A stretch of 64,000 nt of DNA. It comes from Paenibacillus xylanivorans (GTDB taxonomy: Bacteria > Bacillota > Bacilli > Paenibacillales > Paenibacillaceae). Both the position numbers and the translations under genes were made by a program. Shown here piece by piece: positions 38,069 to 47,860 of this stretch (its first letter is position 1; the number at the start of each line of letters is the position of its first letter). The stretch spans positions 68,565 to 132,564 of the forward strand of contig NZ_LITU01000015.1 in NCBI RefSeq assembly GCF_001280595.1, given 5' to 3'. The notes under the pieces were generated by a model, which did no database searches, was not told where the DNA came from, and worked only from the letters and a program-made list of their open reading frames with translations.

Positions 38069-39568
38069 ATGAAAGCAACAAAAAAGAAAGCCGTAGCTGT
38101 CTTGAGCACACTAGCACTGGTGACAGGTCTGCTGGCAGGATGCGGATCGGATGAAGGTCAGGCTGCCGAGGGCGGCGTACAGAACGTTTCCATTGCAATC
38201 GCACAGGTGGGTGACGTACCGAGCAAAGGTAATGAGGTCCAGCAAAAGATTGAGGCGTATACAAATACCAAGCTGGACATTCAGTGGATTCCGGCTTCGG
38301 CTTACAATGACAAAATTAATGTGATGATTGCATCCAGCGATATGCCCAAAATTGTGAAAGTACAGTACAACCCAACGGTGACCAGTGCGATGCGTAACGA
38401 TGTATTCTGGGAAGTTGGACCTTTGCTGAAGGATTATAAAAATCTGTCTGCACAGAACGAGCGTTTCTTTGACAATATCAAGGTGGAAGGCAAAATCTAC
38501 GGGGTACCCGTATTCTCCGATATTGCCCGTGCAACGGTGATTTACCGTAAAGACTGGTTCGATAAGCTGAATCTCAAGGTGCCAACGACACCGGATGAAT
38601 GGTATGAAACGATCAAGACGCTGGCGACCTCCGATCCGGATGGAGACGGTCAGGATAATACGTTTGGATTGATGCTTTTCAAAAAATATAACGAGGATCA
38701 ATACTCTTTCACTACGCGCCTTGGCGTAAGCTTTGGTGCACCAAACAAGTGGAAAGTAGAGGATGACGGCAGTTTTACGCCGGAATTCATGACACCGGAA
38801 TATATGCAGGTGCTGGATTTGCTGAAACGTTTGTACAGCGAGAAACTGCTGAATCAGGACTTTGCCGTATTTGACTCCACAGAAGCGGAGAAGAAATATG
38901 ATACAGGCGTTGTTGGCATGCGTATCGGTGTCGCTCAGAACGGGAAGAGCCAGCAAGAGCGTCTGTCCAAGAACGACCCGGATGGCGTGGTAGACATTGC
39001 CGGTTTGCTTGGTGTGAGTGGCGACCGTGTGGCGGGGCAGACGGGTAACTCCGGTATTCTGACCTTCCCGAAAGCGACGGTGAAATCGGAGGAAGAGTTG
39101 AAAAACCTGTTATCTTTCCTGGATAAAATGATGGACCCCGAGATGGCGACGCTGCTGATGCGTGGTATTGAAGACAAGCATTACAAGAAGGCTGGCGAAG
39201 ACCAGGTGGAGATGAGCGATTTCGATGCGTTCCAGCGTGAAGTGAAGCCTTATCGTGACAACCTGCCTTACGTCGAAGGATATAATGTGCCGAAATTGAA
39301 AGATACCGAACTGGGTGAGAAGGGTACGGAACTTGCCAAAGAGCTGGCGGAACATGCCGTGCCAAACCCTGCTTTAACTTTGTATTCGTCTACTTATGGC
39401 GACCGTGGGGCAGATCTGGATCAGATGATTGCAGATGCACAGACCAAATATATTATGGGCAAAATCGATGAAAATGGCTGGAAACAGGAAATCGAGAATT
39501 GGGGCAATGCGGGCGGTACCAAAATTCGTGAGGAATATGCCGAAGACTACAAAAAACAGGCTGAATAA
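38069..39568 (+). CDS. extracellular solute-binding lipoprotein (sugar ABC importer)
   Basis: This 499-residue substrate receptor is anchored on the outer face of the membrane. The signal peptide ends in the lipobox LLAGC near residue 27, with the lipidated cysteine followed by GSDEGQ. The mature part is a family 1 binding protein (EAYTNTKLDIQWIP, SDPDGDGQDNTFG, DQMIADAQTKYIMGKIDE). The codon before ATG 38069 is TTG and could also start. It belongs with the two permeases upstream and a GH105 gene downstream, pointing to unsaturated rhamnogalacturonan oligosaccharides. Confidence 0.92.
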   Translation: MKATKKKAVAVLSTLALVTGLLAGCGSDEGQAAEGGVQNVSIAIAQVGDVPSKGNEVQQKIEAYTNTKLDIQWIPASAYNDKINVMIASSDMPKIVKVQYNPTVTSAMRNDVFWEVGPLLKDYKNLSAQNERFFDNIKVEGKIYGVPVFSDIARATVIYRKDWFDKLNLKVPTTPDEWYETIKTLATSDPDGDGQDNTFGLMLFKKYNEDQYSFTTRLGVSFGAPNKWKVEDDGSFTPEFMTPEYMQVLDLLKRLYSEKLLNQDFAVFDSTEAEKKYDTGVVGMRIGVAQNGKSQQERLSKNDPDGVVDIAGLLGVSGDRVAGQTGNSGILTFPKATVKSEEELKNLLSFLDKMMDPEMATLLMRGIEDKHYKKAGEDQVEMSDFDAFQREVKPYRDNLPYVEGYNVPKLKDTELGEKGTELAKELAEHAVPNPALTLYSSTYGDRGADLDQMIADAQTKYIMGKIDENGWKQEIENWGNAGGTKIREEYAEDYKKQAE

Positions 39569-39590
39569 AAAGCCGGAAGCGGAGGGTTTC

Positions 39591-40703
39591 ATGAAAGAAA
39601 CAATGCAATTTACACCGGTACGGATGGCTGAACAGTTCATGGAAAGTTATCGCAATCATGAGCTGTATCCGACCTGGCATTATGAGAATGGTTGTCTGCT
39701 GAAAGCGCTGGAAGAGTTGTACACCCATACCGGAGAACAAAAATATTTCGATTATATCCGTGAACTGATGGATAACTTCATTCAAGAAGATGGCTCGATT
39801 CGCTCCTATGCAGTCGAGGAATATAACCTGGACCAGATTAATCAAGGGAAATCACTGTTCCTGTTGCTGGACAAAACGGGCGAAGAGAAGTACCGTAAAG
39901 CCGCAAATTTGCTCATGGTCCAGCTTAAGGGGCAGCCCTGTACGGGTGAGGGCGGATTCTGGCATAAGAAGATTTATCCGTTCCAGATGTGGCTGGATGG
40001 ATTGTATATGGCCACTCCGTTCCTAACACAGTATGGTGCCGTTACAGGCGAGGAGAAGTGGTTTGACAAGGCGGCATTACAACTGCTGCTGGTGGAGAAA
40101 CGTACACGTGATCCACGCAGCGGTTTGCTGTACCATGCCTGGGATGAGAGCAAGGAACAGCGCTGGAGCTCGGGAGAAACCGGATGTTCTCCACATGTAT
40201 GGAGCCGGGCGATGGGCTGGTATGTGATGGCGGTAGTGGATACACTGGATCATCTGCCTGTAGATCATGAGCAGCGCGGTCAGATTGTGGGGATCTTCGA
40301 ACGTGTAGCGAATGCGCTTGTACATGTACAGGACCAACAGTCTGGGCTATGGCCTCATTTGCTGGATCAGCCGGGACGTGAGCGCAATTATCTGGAGGCT
40401 TCGGGAACCTCGATGTTTGTATACGCACTGGCTAAGGGGGTACGCAAGGGTTACCTGAGTGGCAAATTCAAAGCGATCGCAGAAAAGGGGTACCAGGGTC
40501 TGCTGCAGCATCTGCTGCAAACAGATCGCGAAGGCGTATTGTCCCTGACGCAGTGTAATGGAGGGGCGGGTCTGGGGGGTACCCCGTATCGTGACGGGTC
40601 ATACGAGTATTACGTGACTGAATCCATTCGGATTAATGATCCGAAATCGGTTGCACCGTTTATTTTGGCAGGAGTGGAGATGGAACTTTACAAGTTCAAC
40701 TAA
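39591..40703 (+). CDS. unsaturated rhamnogalacturonyl hydrolase (GH105, YteR/YesR-like)
   Basis: This 370-residue cytoplasmic enzyme removes the 4,5-unsaturated galacturonyl residue from the non-reducing end of rhamnogalacturonan fragments made by pectin lyases. It is an (alpha/alpha)6 barrel. The putative catalytic Asp136 lies in FQMWLDGLYM, matching Asp143 of YteR, and Asp81 in YNLDQINQGK is the second conserved acid. GCSPHVWSRAMGWYVMAV is also diagnostic. ATG 39591 follows GCGGAGG; the longer frame from 39429 reads through the preceding gene. The absence of a signal peptide fits action after import. Confidence 0.92.
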   Translation: MKETMQFTPVRMAEQFMESYRNHELYPTWHYENGCLLKALEELYTHTGEQKYFDYIRELMDNFIQEDGSIRSYAVEEYNLDQINQGKSLFLLLDKTGEEKYRKAANLLMVQLKGQPCTGEGGFWHKKIYPFQMWLDGLYMATPFLTQYGAVTGEEKWFDKAALQLLLVEKRTRDPRSGLLYHAWDESKEQRWSSGETGCSPHVWSRAMGWYVMAVVDTLDHLPVDHEQRGQIVGIFERVANALVHVQDQQSGLWPHLLDQPGRERNYLEASGTSMFVYALAKGVRKGYLSGKFKAIAEKGYQGLLQHLLQTDREGVLSLTQCNGGAGLGGTPYRDGSYEYYVTESIRINDPKSVAPFILAGVEMELYKFN

Positions 40704-40796
40704 CATGTACATGAGAACGGAGAGGACAGAAATAACCTAAAGAAGTGGAGCTAAGAGCTTTCTGAAAGAAAGCTATCGGAAGCATACACCTCGCCT

Positions 40797-40848
40797 TTAT
40801 CCCCGGATTTTCCCTTTTCAAAAGGGGATCAAAAAATCTGGGGATAAC
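40797..40848 (+). repeat. intercistronic stem-loop
   Basis: TTATCCCC pairs with GGGGATAA and GGATTTT with AAAATCT, around an inner palindrome CCCTTTTCAAAAGGG. There is no T-run after it, so it looks like an mRNA-stabilising or processing hairpin between the hydrolase and the second binding protein rather than a terminator. Confidence 0.7.
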
Positions 40849-40918
40849 AGCGATCGGAAGAGTGTTCTGTCATTGGAGTGGTTTGTGTACATAACCTTAT
40901 CCAAAGGAGAGATGGTTC

Positions 40919-42430
40919 ATGAGTCCAAAAGGTCGGATGTCCCGTTTAGGCGGATTGGTTGTAGTTGGTGCAATGTCCGCCGGGCTGCTGGCAGGCTGTG
41001 GGGGAGAAAAAGCGCCTGCTGCAGGGGAGGGCAAGCTTCCCATTTCGATTTCTTTGATGCAGGTAGGCGATGTGCCTGCCAAGGAGAACGGAATTGAACA
41101 AAAGATTGAGGAATATACGAATACGGGTGTCAGTGTGCAGTGGATTCCGCAGTCTGCTTTTGATGATAAAGTGAACGTCATGGTAGCTTCGGGCGAGATG
41201 CCGACCATTATGCGGGTGAATTATGTACCCACAACATTTAACGCAGCCAAAACGGGGCTGTTCTGGGAAATTGGACCTTACCTGAAGGATTATAAAAACC
41301 TGTCAGCTCAATCCGAGGCTTATTTTGACAATATCAAGATCGAAGGCAAGATATACGGGGTGCCCAACTTTCGTGATATCGGGCGTACAGCCATGGTGTA
41401 CCGCAAGGACTGGTTTGACAAGCTGAAGCTGGATGTACCGAAAACGCTGGATGACTGGTACGAAGTGATGCGTTCCATTCGCAAGGATGATCCTGATGGT
41501 AATGGCAAGGAAGATACGTATGGAACGGTGCTGTTCAAAAAGTACAACGAAGGTGTATCCTCTCCGCTCACACGGATCGCCGTAAGTATCGGCGGGGTGA
41601 ACAAGTGGGGTGTGAACGACGCGGGCAAACTTACACCTGAATTCCTGACCACTGAATATGTGGACACGATGAAGCTGTTCAAGCGTCTGTTCAGTGAAGG
41701 ATTGATCAACAGTGACTTTCCTGCGCTGGACCCTTCCGATGCGGACAAAAAAATTGACTCCGGTCTGGTAGCCATGAAGCTGAACGGTGTTGCTCAGAAC
41801 GGAAAGTCATTCCAGCAACGGCTGACACCAAACGTGCCGGATGGCGAGATTGATGTGGCTCCGTTTCAGGGACCGGATGGCATTCGAATTGCCGGGGAAC
41901 CGGGGAACTACGGTATGCTTGTCATTCCCAAAGCTTCCGTATCGGACGAAGAACAGTTAAAACAGGTGCTGACGTTCCTGGATCAACTGATGGACGAACC
42001 GCTCAGTACGCTCCAGCTGCGAGGTCTTGAAGATGTACACTATACGAAGACTTCGGATGGCAAAACCGAGTTCAAGGACTTCGACGGGTATCAGCGCGAA
42101 GTGAAGCCGTATCGTGACAATCTGCTAAGCGTTGAAGGTTATAACGTGGCTGAGCTTATCGATGTACCGATCGGTATGAAGGGCACGAAGATGGCGCGTG
42201 AGAATGAGCAGTACGCCATTCCGAATCCGGCGCTGACCCTGTCCTCTGCCATCTATACGGAGCGCGGCCAGGAGCTGGATCAGATGATCTGGGATGCACA
42301 GACCAAGTACATTATGGGCAAAATCGATGATGCCGGCTGGGAGCAGGAAGTGGCGAACTGGAGAAAATCCGGTGGCGACCAACTCATTTCCGAATTTGAA
42401 GCGTCTTATGCCCAGCTAAACGGGAAGTAG
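40919..42430 (+). CDS. second extracellular solute-binding lipoprotein, paralogue of 38069-39568
   Basis: This 503-residue binding protein has a lipoprotein signal (GAMSAGLLAGC). It shares long matching stretches with the first receptor of the cluster: QVGDVP, TNTGVSVQWIPQSAFDDKVNVM, FWEIGPYLKDYKNLSAQ, GYQREVKPYRDN and TKYIMGKIDDAGWEQE. So it arose by duplication and may give the same permeases a different oligosaccharide range. AAAGGAGAG lies upstream. It has no permease of its own here. Confidence 0.92.
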   Translation: MSPKGRMSRLGGLVVVGAMSAGLLAGCGGEKAPAAGEGKLPISISLMQVGDVPAKENGIEQKIEEYTNTGVSVQWIPQSAFDDKVNVMVASGEMPTIMRVNYVPTTFNAAKTGLFWEIGPYLKDYKNLSAQSEAYFDNIKIEGKIYGVPNFRDIGRTAMVYRKDWFDKLKLDVPKTLDDWYEVMRSIRKDDPDGNGKEDTYGTVLFKKYNEGVSSPLTRIAVSIGGVNKWGVNDAGKLTPEFLTTEYVDTMKLFKRLFSEGLINSDFPALDPSDADKKIDSGLVAMKLNGVAQNGKSFQQRLTPNVPDGEIDVAPFQGPDGIRIAGEPGNYGMLVIPKASVSDEEQLKQVLTFLDQLMDEPLSTLQLRGLEDVHYTKTSDGKTEFKDFDGYQREVKPYRDNLLSVEGYNVAELIDVPIGMKGTKMARENEQYAIPNPALTLSSAIYTERGQELDQMIWDAQTKYIMGKIDDAGWEQEVANWRKSGGDQLISEFEASYAQLNGK

Positions 42431-42531
42431 TAATACTAGTTAAAAAAAGAGTGGTCAAATGGAATGGAATCGTTTATTCTATGAAAGAGTGATATTTTTA
42501 CAAAATTAAACAGTAATTACACCTTAAAGAA

Positions 42532-42568
42532 TAAGGCTATGAATCTGCGGATTCGTGGCCTTTTTTTG
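42532..42568 (+). terminator. rho-independent terminator at the end of the pectin operon
   Basis: AAGGC-TATGAATC pairs with GATTCGTGGCCTT (one bulge), followed by TTTTT, about 100 bases after the second binding-protein stop. The remaining 200 bases up to the SLH gene are AT-rich with no gene visible. Confidence 0.78.
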
Positions 42569-42764
42569 TGTATTAAGAGGTGAATTAGTTCTTTGGGAGG
42601 GGGTATGCCTTGAAAAAACAATACCAATCGCCTAGATTGACATGGTAGAATATTGATTATTATGACAAATTTAGGTTTTTGTTTGAAGAGAAATACGAGA
42701 GTGCTGAACAAGCAGCAATAAAGCAGAAGTTTACCCCATATTAAGGTACATAGGAGGAAAGAAA

Positions 42765-43937
42765 ATGAAAAAAGTAATATTAACAGGAGTGGCTGCACTA
42801 ACTCTACTTTCCGCACAAGCATCTATCGGTCCACAACCCGTAAAGGCTGCAATTACCGACGATATCAAGGTTGTACAAAAATTCAAAGATATTACTGGCC
42901 ATTGGGCAGAATCCAGTATCCTTCAGGCTATTCAGCGAGGATATGTCGATGGTTTACCAGATGGGAAATTCCTCCCCAACAATATAGTGACCAGAGCAGA
43001 ATTCGTGAAAATGACTGTATCTGCTCTAGATCTGGAGGTCGGCTCTACATCCGGGAGTTGGTATACCTCGTACGTCAACGCTGCCCAAACAGCAGGGATC
43101 TACAAAGCAGGCGACTTTTCAAATTCGGCTTGGAAAAAGCCGATGTCTCGTGAGGAAATGTCGAAAGTAGCTGTCCGAGCACTTGGAGTTACCGACGTAG
43201 AAGACAAACAATGGATGTACTTGGCCACCAAGAACGGTATTATCACAGGCACGGCACCAGGTGAAATCTCGCCAGAGGGAACTACAACTCGCGCTCAAGC
43301 AATTGCTGTTATTGAACGGGTTTTGTCGATAAAGGATGGTAAAACATTGGCATTCGATAAGTATGCTGTCGCGGCTGCGGAGCTGTACTGGCACAAGACC
43401 AATATTTTCACTGTTGCAGAAGAAATCTTTAATGGTCCGAAAAACTCCAATCACAGATTTGGTATTAAATCATGGAAACAGTCCAACCTTACCGTTTCAG
43501 CCCCTAACGGTTCTGTTCAGGGGCACGTAAACAGTCTGATTGCAATTGATTGGAATGACCCGAAAGACCCTAATCGAAAACTGCTCCCATCCAAAGATAA
43601 GTTCTTCTGGCTCTACGGGGGACAAGAAAAGAAATTCTCTGACAATGATGAGTGTTATATCTTGTTACTTGACTCCGAACTGACAGTTAATAAGAATCCA
43701 CAAGGATATAGAACGAACCGACTTGCCCTTTCTGTTCGAGGATATGACGGAGCACCAAGTAAAGATAAAATTAATCAAGCAATGCCTATTCTCTCTATCG
43801 ATCCCAAAAAAGAAGTATACGGCTTAGTGATCCCTAAGAAAGCTCTTTATTATGATGGTTCGTTGCAAGTTCGTGTAGAAACAATTACTGCTGGAGCTCC
43901 TGTCTACCAAAAAAGATTAGCAGTATCTGAGCTTTAA
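42765..43937 (+). CDS. secreted protein with S-layer homology (SLH) domains
   Basis: This 390-residue exported protein has a signal peptide at about 1-28 (VILTGVAALTLLSAQASIG). Three SLH motifs follow (about 40-190): FKDITGHWAESSILQAIQRG, then SWYTSYVNAAQTAGIYKAG, then LATKNGIITGTAPGEISPEG. SLH triplets bind pyruvylated cell-wall polymer and hold proteins on the surface. The second half, about 200 residues, matches nothing I recognise. GGAGGAAAG lies before the ATG. The giant secreted protein follows 19 bases later and is probably its partner. Base composition is lower in GC than the flanking operons. Confidence 0.85.
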   Translation: MKKVILTGVAALTLLSAQASIGPQPVKAAITDDIKVVQKFKDITGHWAESSILQAIQRGYVDGLPDGKFLPNNIVTRAEFVKMTVSALDLEVGSTSGSWYTSYVNAAQTAGIYKAGDFSNSAWKKPMSREEMSKVAVRALGVTDVEDKQWMYLATKNGIITGTAPGEISPEGTTTRAQAIAVIERVLSIKDGKTLAFDKYAVAAAELYWHKTNIFTVAEEIFNGPKNSNHRFGIKSWKQSNLTVSAPNGSVQGHVNSLIAIDWNDPKDPNRKLLPSKDKFFWLYGGQEKKFSDNDECYILLLDSELTVNKNPQGYRTNRLALSVRGYDGAPSKDKINQAMPILSIDPKKEVYGLVIPKKALYYDGSLQVRVETITAGAPVYQKRLAVSEL

Positions 43938-43956
43938 GAAGTTAGGAAGTGGTTCT

Positions 43957-46900
43957 TTGAAGAACAGAATTCTTCCCCTTGTGTTGTTAATGGTTCTCCT
44001 TTCGCAGTTTCTACCAGAAAGCATTATTCTGAACACTGTATCAGCTGCAGGAGAAATTACAGAGATCATAGCGTATGAGATGAAAGGGGACGCTGACGAT
44101 TATCTTTATGGAGGGCTTTATTTCTCGGACAAGCCTACCTTACCAACCGTTCCAATCGTGGTGCCCTCAAAGCCTGGCAAAATCATTAAAAAGATGGAGT
44201 GGACAGACAAGGACGGTAAGATACTTCGTTCACTTTCCATCCCTACAGGTAAAGCGGAATTTAAAGCATCTGATAATTTGAAAGATACTTTAAACGGCAC
44301 GAGGTATACTGTGCGTTCTGAAAATAATTCTAATTACGGTGGAATTTACTATTGGGACAGATGGACAGCTGGTGATTCAGGAAACTTTAATGGTAAGTAT
44401 TGGCGCGCCGGGGGCGGACAGGTAAGTGTTTATACCAGTGAACCTGGCCCAAACTGTCCAGGTGGTGTGCCAACCGAAAACAAAAACCCTAACACGGGGC
44501 AGAGTTTCAATGGGAATCTGCCACGTTATCCTGGGTGTACAGACCCCAACTTGGCGGCCAATATTCCACGAACAGAAGGATACTATATTGTCGCTAATGG
44601 AGATTCTCTTCATGGTTTATGGATTAAAGATGGAGGGGTTTCTAAGACTGATGTAAAAGCATCAAGAACTGAAATTGACTCAACTACTCGAATCGATGAT
44701 GTGCATGGGTCTCAGGGATACACTGATCCAAGTACAGTCGCAGGCCAAGTAATCGACGTACCAAACTTGAACTTGATTACGATCAGTTTCAAACAAACAT
44801 TTAACAATGATACGTATAGGAAATACTGGGCGAATCCAGGAGCGAAACAAGTGTGGTATTTCTCCAAATTCATAGCCGATTTTGATTCTTATACTTATGT
44901 ATACAAGGATAAGAAATTGAAAGTTACGTATGCGGACGGGACATCCGGACTTGAGATCAGCGGTAATACATGTGTAGCGCCAAACGGAACAACTCAGTTA
45001 ACAGCAACTTTGACAAAGGTAGATGGAAGTGTTTGGCCCCTACAGAGCCATGCCAAGCTCACTTGGTCAAGTTCTAACACATCTACAATGACGGTCAATA
45101 GTTCTGGATTAGTAGCAGCGGTCGCTCCAACTGGCACAGCAACGATTACTGCACACTTTGTTGACGCTACCCAAGCGCTTGATGAAAAGGATACCTTTGA
45201 GATGACAGTTGGCTCGGGGGCTTCATGCACCGACAGTGGCGGGGGAGGCAATCAACCTGAAATTCCTGAAGGTAATGGATCGGGACAATGCAGTTGGACG
45301 ATTGGAAGTCCTTCTCCAGGAACAGTTATGAGGCAAAGTGACATGGACCCAGGTGCCAATGGAGTTATTCGGGCTGACGATAGGGATTTCGAAAAATTCG
45401 ATGTTCTTAAGGGGATTCCAACAACTGAATCTCTTTATACCAATGCTTTAGCTGATGAATATCTGTTCAAACAGGATTGGGGGAAGATGTCTGGAAAGAC
45501 CACATATAACTGTACCGTTGAAGTTACGTATGCACGTAAATGGACAGTACCCGGTCCTCAAGTATGTACTGAAACTGGTTGTACTCCAGGACCTCCGGTG
45601 ACAAAAACGGATACTCAGTCCAAAACATATACATTCCAAATATTCAGAGATTACTCATACTGGAAAATTAATAATTTGGAAGTCTATAAGATAAATCAAG
45701 CTGAAATGAGTAACTATGCCTTGCCTGGTGGGAAGGTCACCATGACACCATCAGGGTATACGCCACCATCACTTGATTCGAGTAATGATACGGATGTTAA
45801 TAGTCACGTTAGACCAGTTAATACATCGTCAATCGCTTTTTCTCCACCACTTCTAACAGGGGGATTGAACTCTCCGCCATCTCTTCCGGATCATACATCC
45901 ACGCTTAAAGGGATGGCTGAAAGCAATACGCCCCAAAGTAAAGTGAGTAACGATATGGTCAATTTTAATGGGTCAACGATCATGAGTTCTTCGGAAACGA
46001 CGAAGGATGGACCAACTCCGTCTAATATTCCTAATCCGACTACTATTAACCGTGATGTACTGTATAAGCCTAATAACATGATCAGCAATACACTCATAAA
46101 TAAGGCAAATACCACGAGTTCCGGCGAAATTTATTATGATTTGTTGCCGGGCAATGTAAACGGGGGAGTTAACAAAGTTTTTCCAATCAACGGCATAAAT
46201 AGGGTCACGGTACATACGCCTGTCGTGAACTACCCCTGGGTATCGGATGACCAGCCGCATAACCAGAAGACGGTGCCGAATGCAAACCGGGCAGCGCTCA
46301 TTCTGGAGCGTCCGTTTATCGTAAGAATCCCGACCTCAGGGCAGCATCTGGATGCTGTGAGTTACCCCGGCTACGGCAACCGGGACTACGCCAAGTATTT
46401 TCGCATCAAGCAGGTGCGGTTCCCGTTTGATGTCTATAACGAAGGCCGCAGCCAGTTCATCCCCGCCAAGACGTGGGTGGATATTCCAGTGAATCAGTTG
46501 GATACCCTCTTTTATCTTCCGGTTTGGGTGGACGAGGGGGACTATGAAGTCGAGTTCCGCAATATCGCTGAAAATGCACCTGCGAACTTCACTGAACAGC
46601 AGGATGCCAATACGAATCTGGCGCATCATGTAGCGGCAGATACGGTACCCGTGGAAGTCATTGGACGGTTGTATGATTTTCGTGTGACTGATATTTCCGA
46701 CTATAACTGGGAGAACGTATTTCGTAAGCAGATGGGCCGTCCAGAACCTACGGGAGTCGGCTACTGGACGGGCCTTAACGGTATAGATGGAGACCCCAGA
46801 GGGAATTTAGCTCCATTCATTCTTCCGATTCGTCCAGGCAGTCATCCGGTGCAGGGGTTCAAAAATGTGGCAGTCAAAACAGGATACCATATCAAGTTTG

Positions 46901-47697
46901 ACCTCAAAACAAAGGGTAATATGTTTGGCAAGCAGGATGGTGTACGAATTACACCGAGTTTCCATTTTGTGAGTCGGGATGGTTCTTCCCGCCAGGAAGT
47001 GGATCTGTACTATCACCGAGGCCAGGAACGTCTCATTCGCATCGGATCGGCGCAGGATTTGGAGAAACGATTTGTTGTTCTGAACGCGCGGCTGCGGAAT
47101 GTACTCAGTACGGAGCTGGGGGATACAGCTAGGTATCGGTATACCTACGAGCTGACACCGCAGGAGCAGAGCCAGAGCACCCTTGCGGAATACATGGTCC
47201 GTTTCGTGGATCAGACTTCTCACCAGAAAACATGGGTGGGCCGTTATGACTTGCTGATCCTGTCCTCGCCTATCCGCACACTGATTGGACCAAAGACGGA
47301 CATCCCCCCTGGCGTCAATGTAGACCGGGCTAATGCAGCCATCCAGCGCTGGTATGGGGAGTATAGTCTGCCGGCCGATGTGTACGCCGTACTGAAGGGA
47401 ACGGATCTCGAAGCACTCGCCAGACAACATCCTCTTGATGAGAAGTCGACGATCTTCCTGAAGGATGGGTATATCGTGGTCAACTTCAATATTGAGAGTT
47501 TGCGGGGTGGCAATACGGATGCCCCGCACCTGCAATATATTCATGCCCCATTGATGAATCAATGGCAGATGGAGGGACTCAACCGTAGTCCGGCAAACAC
47601 CCAAGGCAGAAACTGGCCGCTGAAGGATGGTGATGTTGTGTTTTACCATGCGGATCAGTCCAGCCGGAACGATTTTCAGTCCCAGGTGCCGCATTAG
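43957..47697 (+). CDS. large secreted protein, DUF5704-like, with bacterial Ig-like domain
   Basis: This 1246-residue protein starts at TTG 43957 (AGGAAGTGG upstream). A signal peptide covers about 1-31. About 330-425 is a BIG2-type Ig domain (LTWSSSNTSTMTVNSSGLVA ... GTATITAHF) ending near a Gly-rich linker. Residues 600-740 are low-complexity Ser/Pro/Asn/Thr. The C-terminal 500 residues (YPWVSDDQ onward; FPFDVYNEGRSQFIPA; VEVIGRLYDFRVTDISDYNW) look like the DUF5704 region seen in Paenibacillus, which I name from memory. GC content jumps near 46,200, within the gene. Surface display with the SLH protein upstream is likely; function unknown. Confidence 0.75.
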   Translation: MKNRILPLVLLMVLLSQFLPESIILNTVSAAGEITEIIAYEMKGDADDYLYGGLYFSDKPTLPTVPIVVPSKPGKIIKKMEWTDKDGKILRSLSIPTGKAEFKASDNLKDTLNGTRYTVRSENNSNYGGIYYWDRWTAGDSGNFNGKYWRAGGGQVSVYTSEPGPNCPGGVPTENKNPNTGQSFNGNLPRYPGCTDPNLAANIPRTEGYYIVANGDSLHGLWIKDGGVSKTDVKASRTEIDSTTRIDDVHGSQGYTDPSTVAGQVIDVPNLNLITISFKQTFNNDTYRKYWANPGAKQVWYFSKFIADFDSYTYVYKDKKLKVTYADGTSGLEISGNTCVAPNGTTQLTATLTKVDGSVWPLQSHAKLTWSSSNTSTMTVNSSGLVAAVAPTGTATITAHFVDATQALDEKDTFEMTVGSGASCTDSGGGGNQPEIPEGNGSGQCSWTIGSPSPGTVMRQSDMDPGANGVIRADDRDFEKFDVLKGIPTTESLYTNALADEYLFKQDWGKMSGKTTYNCTVEVTYARKWTVPGPQVCTETGCTPGPPVTKTDTQSKTYTFQIFRDYSYWKINNLEVYKINQAEMSNYALPGGKVTMTPSGYTPPSLDSSNDTDVNSHVRPVNTSSIAFSPPLLTGGLNSPPSLPDHTSTLKGMAESNTPQSKVSNDMVNFNGSTIMSSSETTKDGPTPSNIPNPTTINRDVLYKPNNMISNTLINKANTTSSGEIYYDLLPGNVNGGVNKVFPINGINRVTVHTPVVNYPWVSDDQPHNQKTVPNANRAALILERPFIVRIPTSGQHLDAVSYPGYGNRDYAKYFRIKQVRFPFDVYNEGRSQFIPAKTWVDIPVNQLDTLFYLPVWVDEGDYEVEFRNIAENAPANFTEQQDANTNLAHHVAADTVPVEVIGRLYDFRVTDISDYNWENVFRKQMGRPEPTGVGYWTGLNGIDGDPRGNLAPFILPIRPGSHPVQGFKNVAVKTGYHIKFDLKTKGNMFGKQDGVRITPSFHFVSRDGSSRQEVDLYYHRGQERLIRIGSAQDLEKRFVVLNARLRNVLSTELGDTARYRYTYELTPQEQSQSTLAEYMVRFVDQTSHQKTWVGRYDLLILSSPIRTLIGPKTDIPPGVNVDRANAAIQRWYGEYSLPADVYAVLKGTDLEALARQHPLDEKSTIFLKDGYIVVNFNIESLRGGNTDAPHLQYIHAPLMNQWQMEGLNRSPANTQGRNWPLKDGDVVFYHADQSSRNDFQSQVPH

Positions 47698-47719
47698 AGA
47701 AAAAGGGCTAATCCCTCAA

Positions 47720-47765
47720 AAAGCTGTGTTTTACGTGATACACGTAAAACATGGCTTCTTTTTCA
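47720..47765 (+). terminator. rho-independent terminator
   Basis: AAGCTGTGTTTTACGTG pairs with CACGTAAAACATGGCTT (17 bp with G-T pairs), followed by CTTTTTC. Confidence 0.9.
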
Positions 47766-47860
47766 ACCCGAGATTATGGTTAGGTGACATAAGGGGTATA
47801 AAAGGTAAGGAGCATTTGTTCACATCCATTTTATTACTCATCGAGAGGGGAAAACACAGC

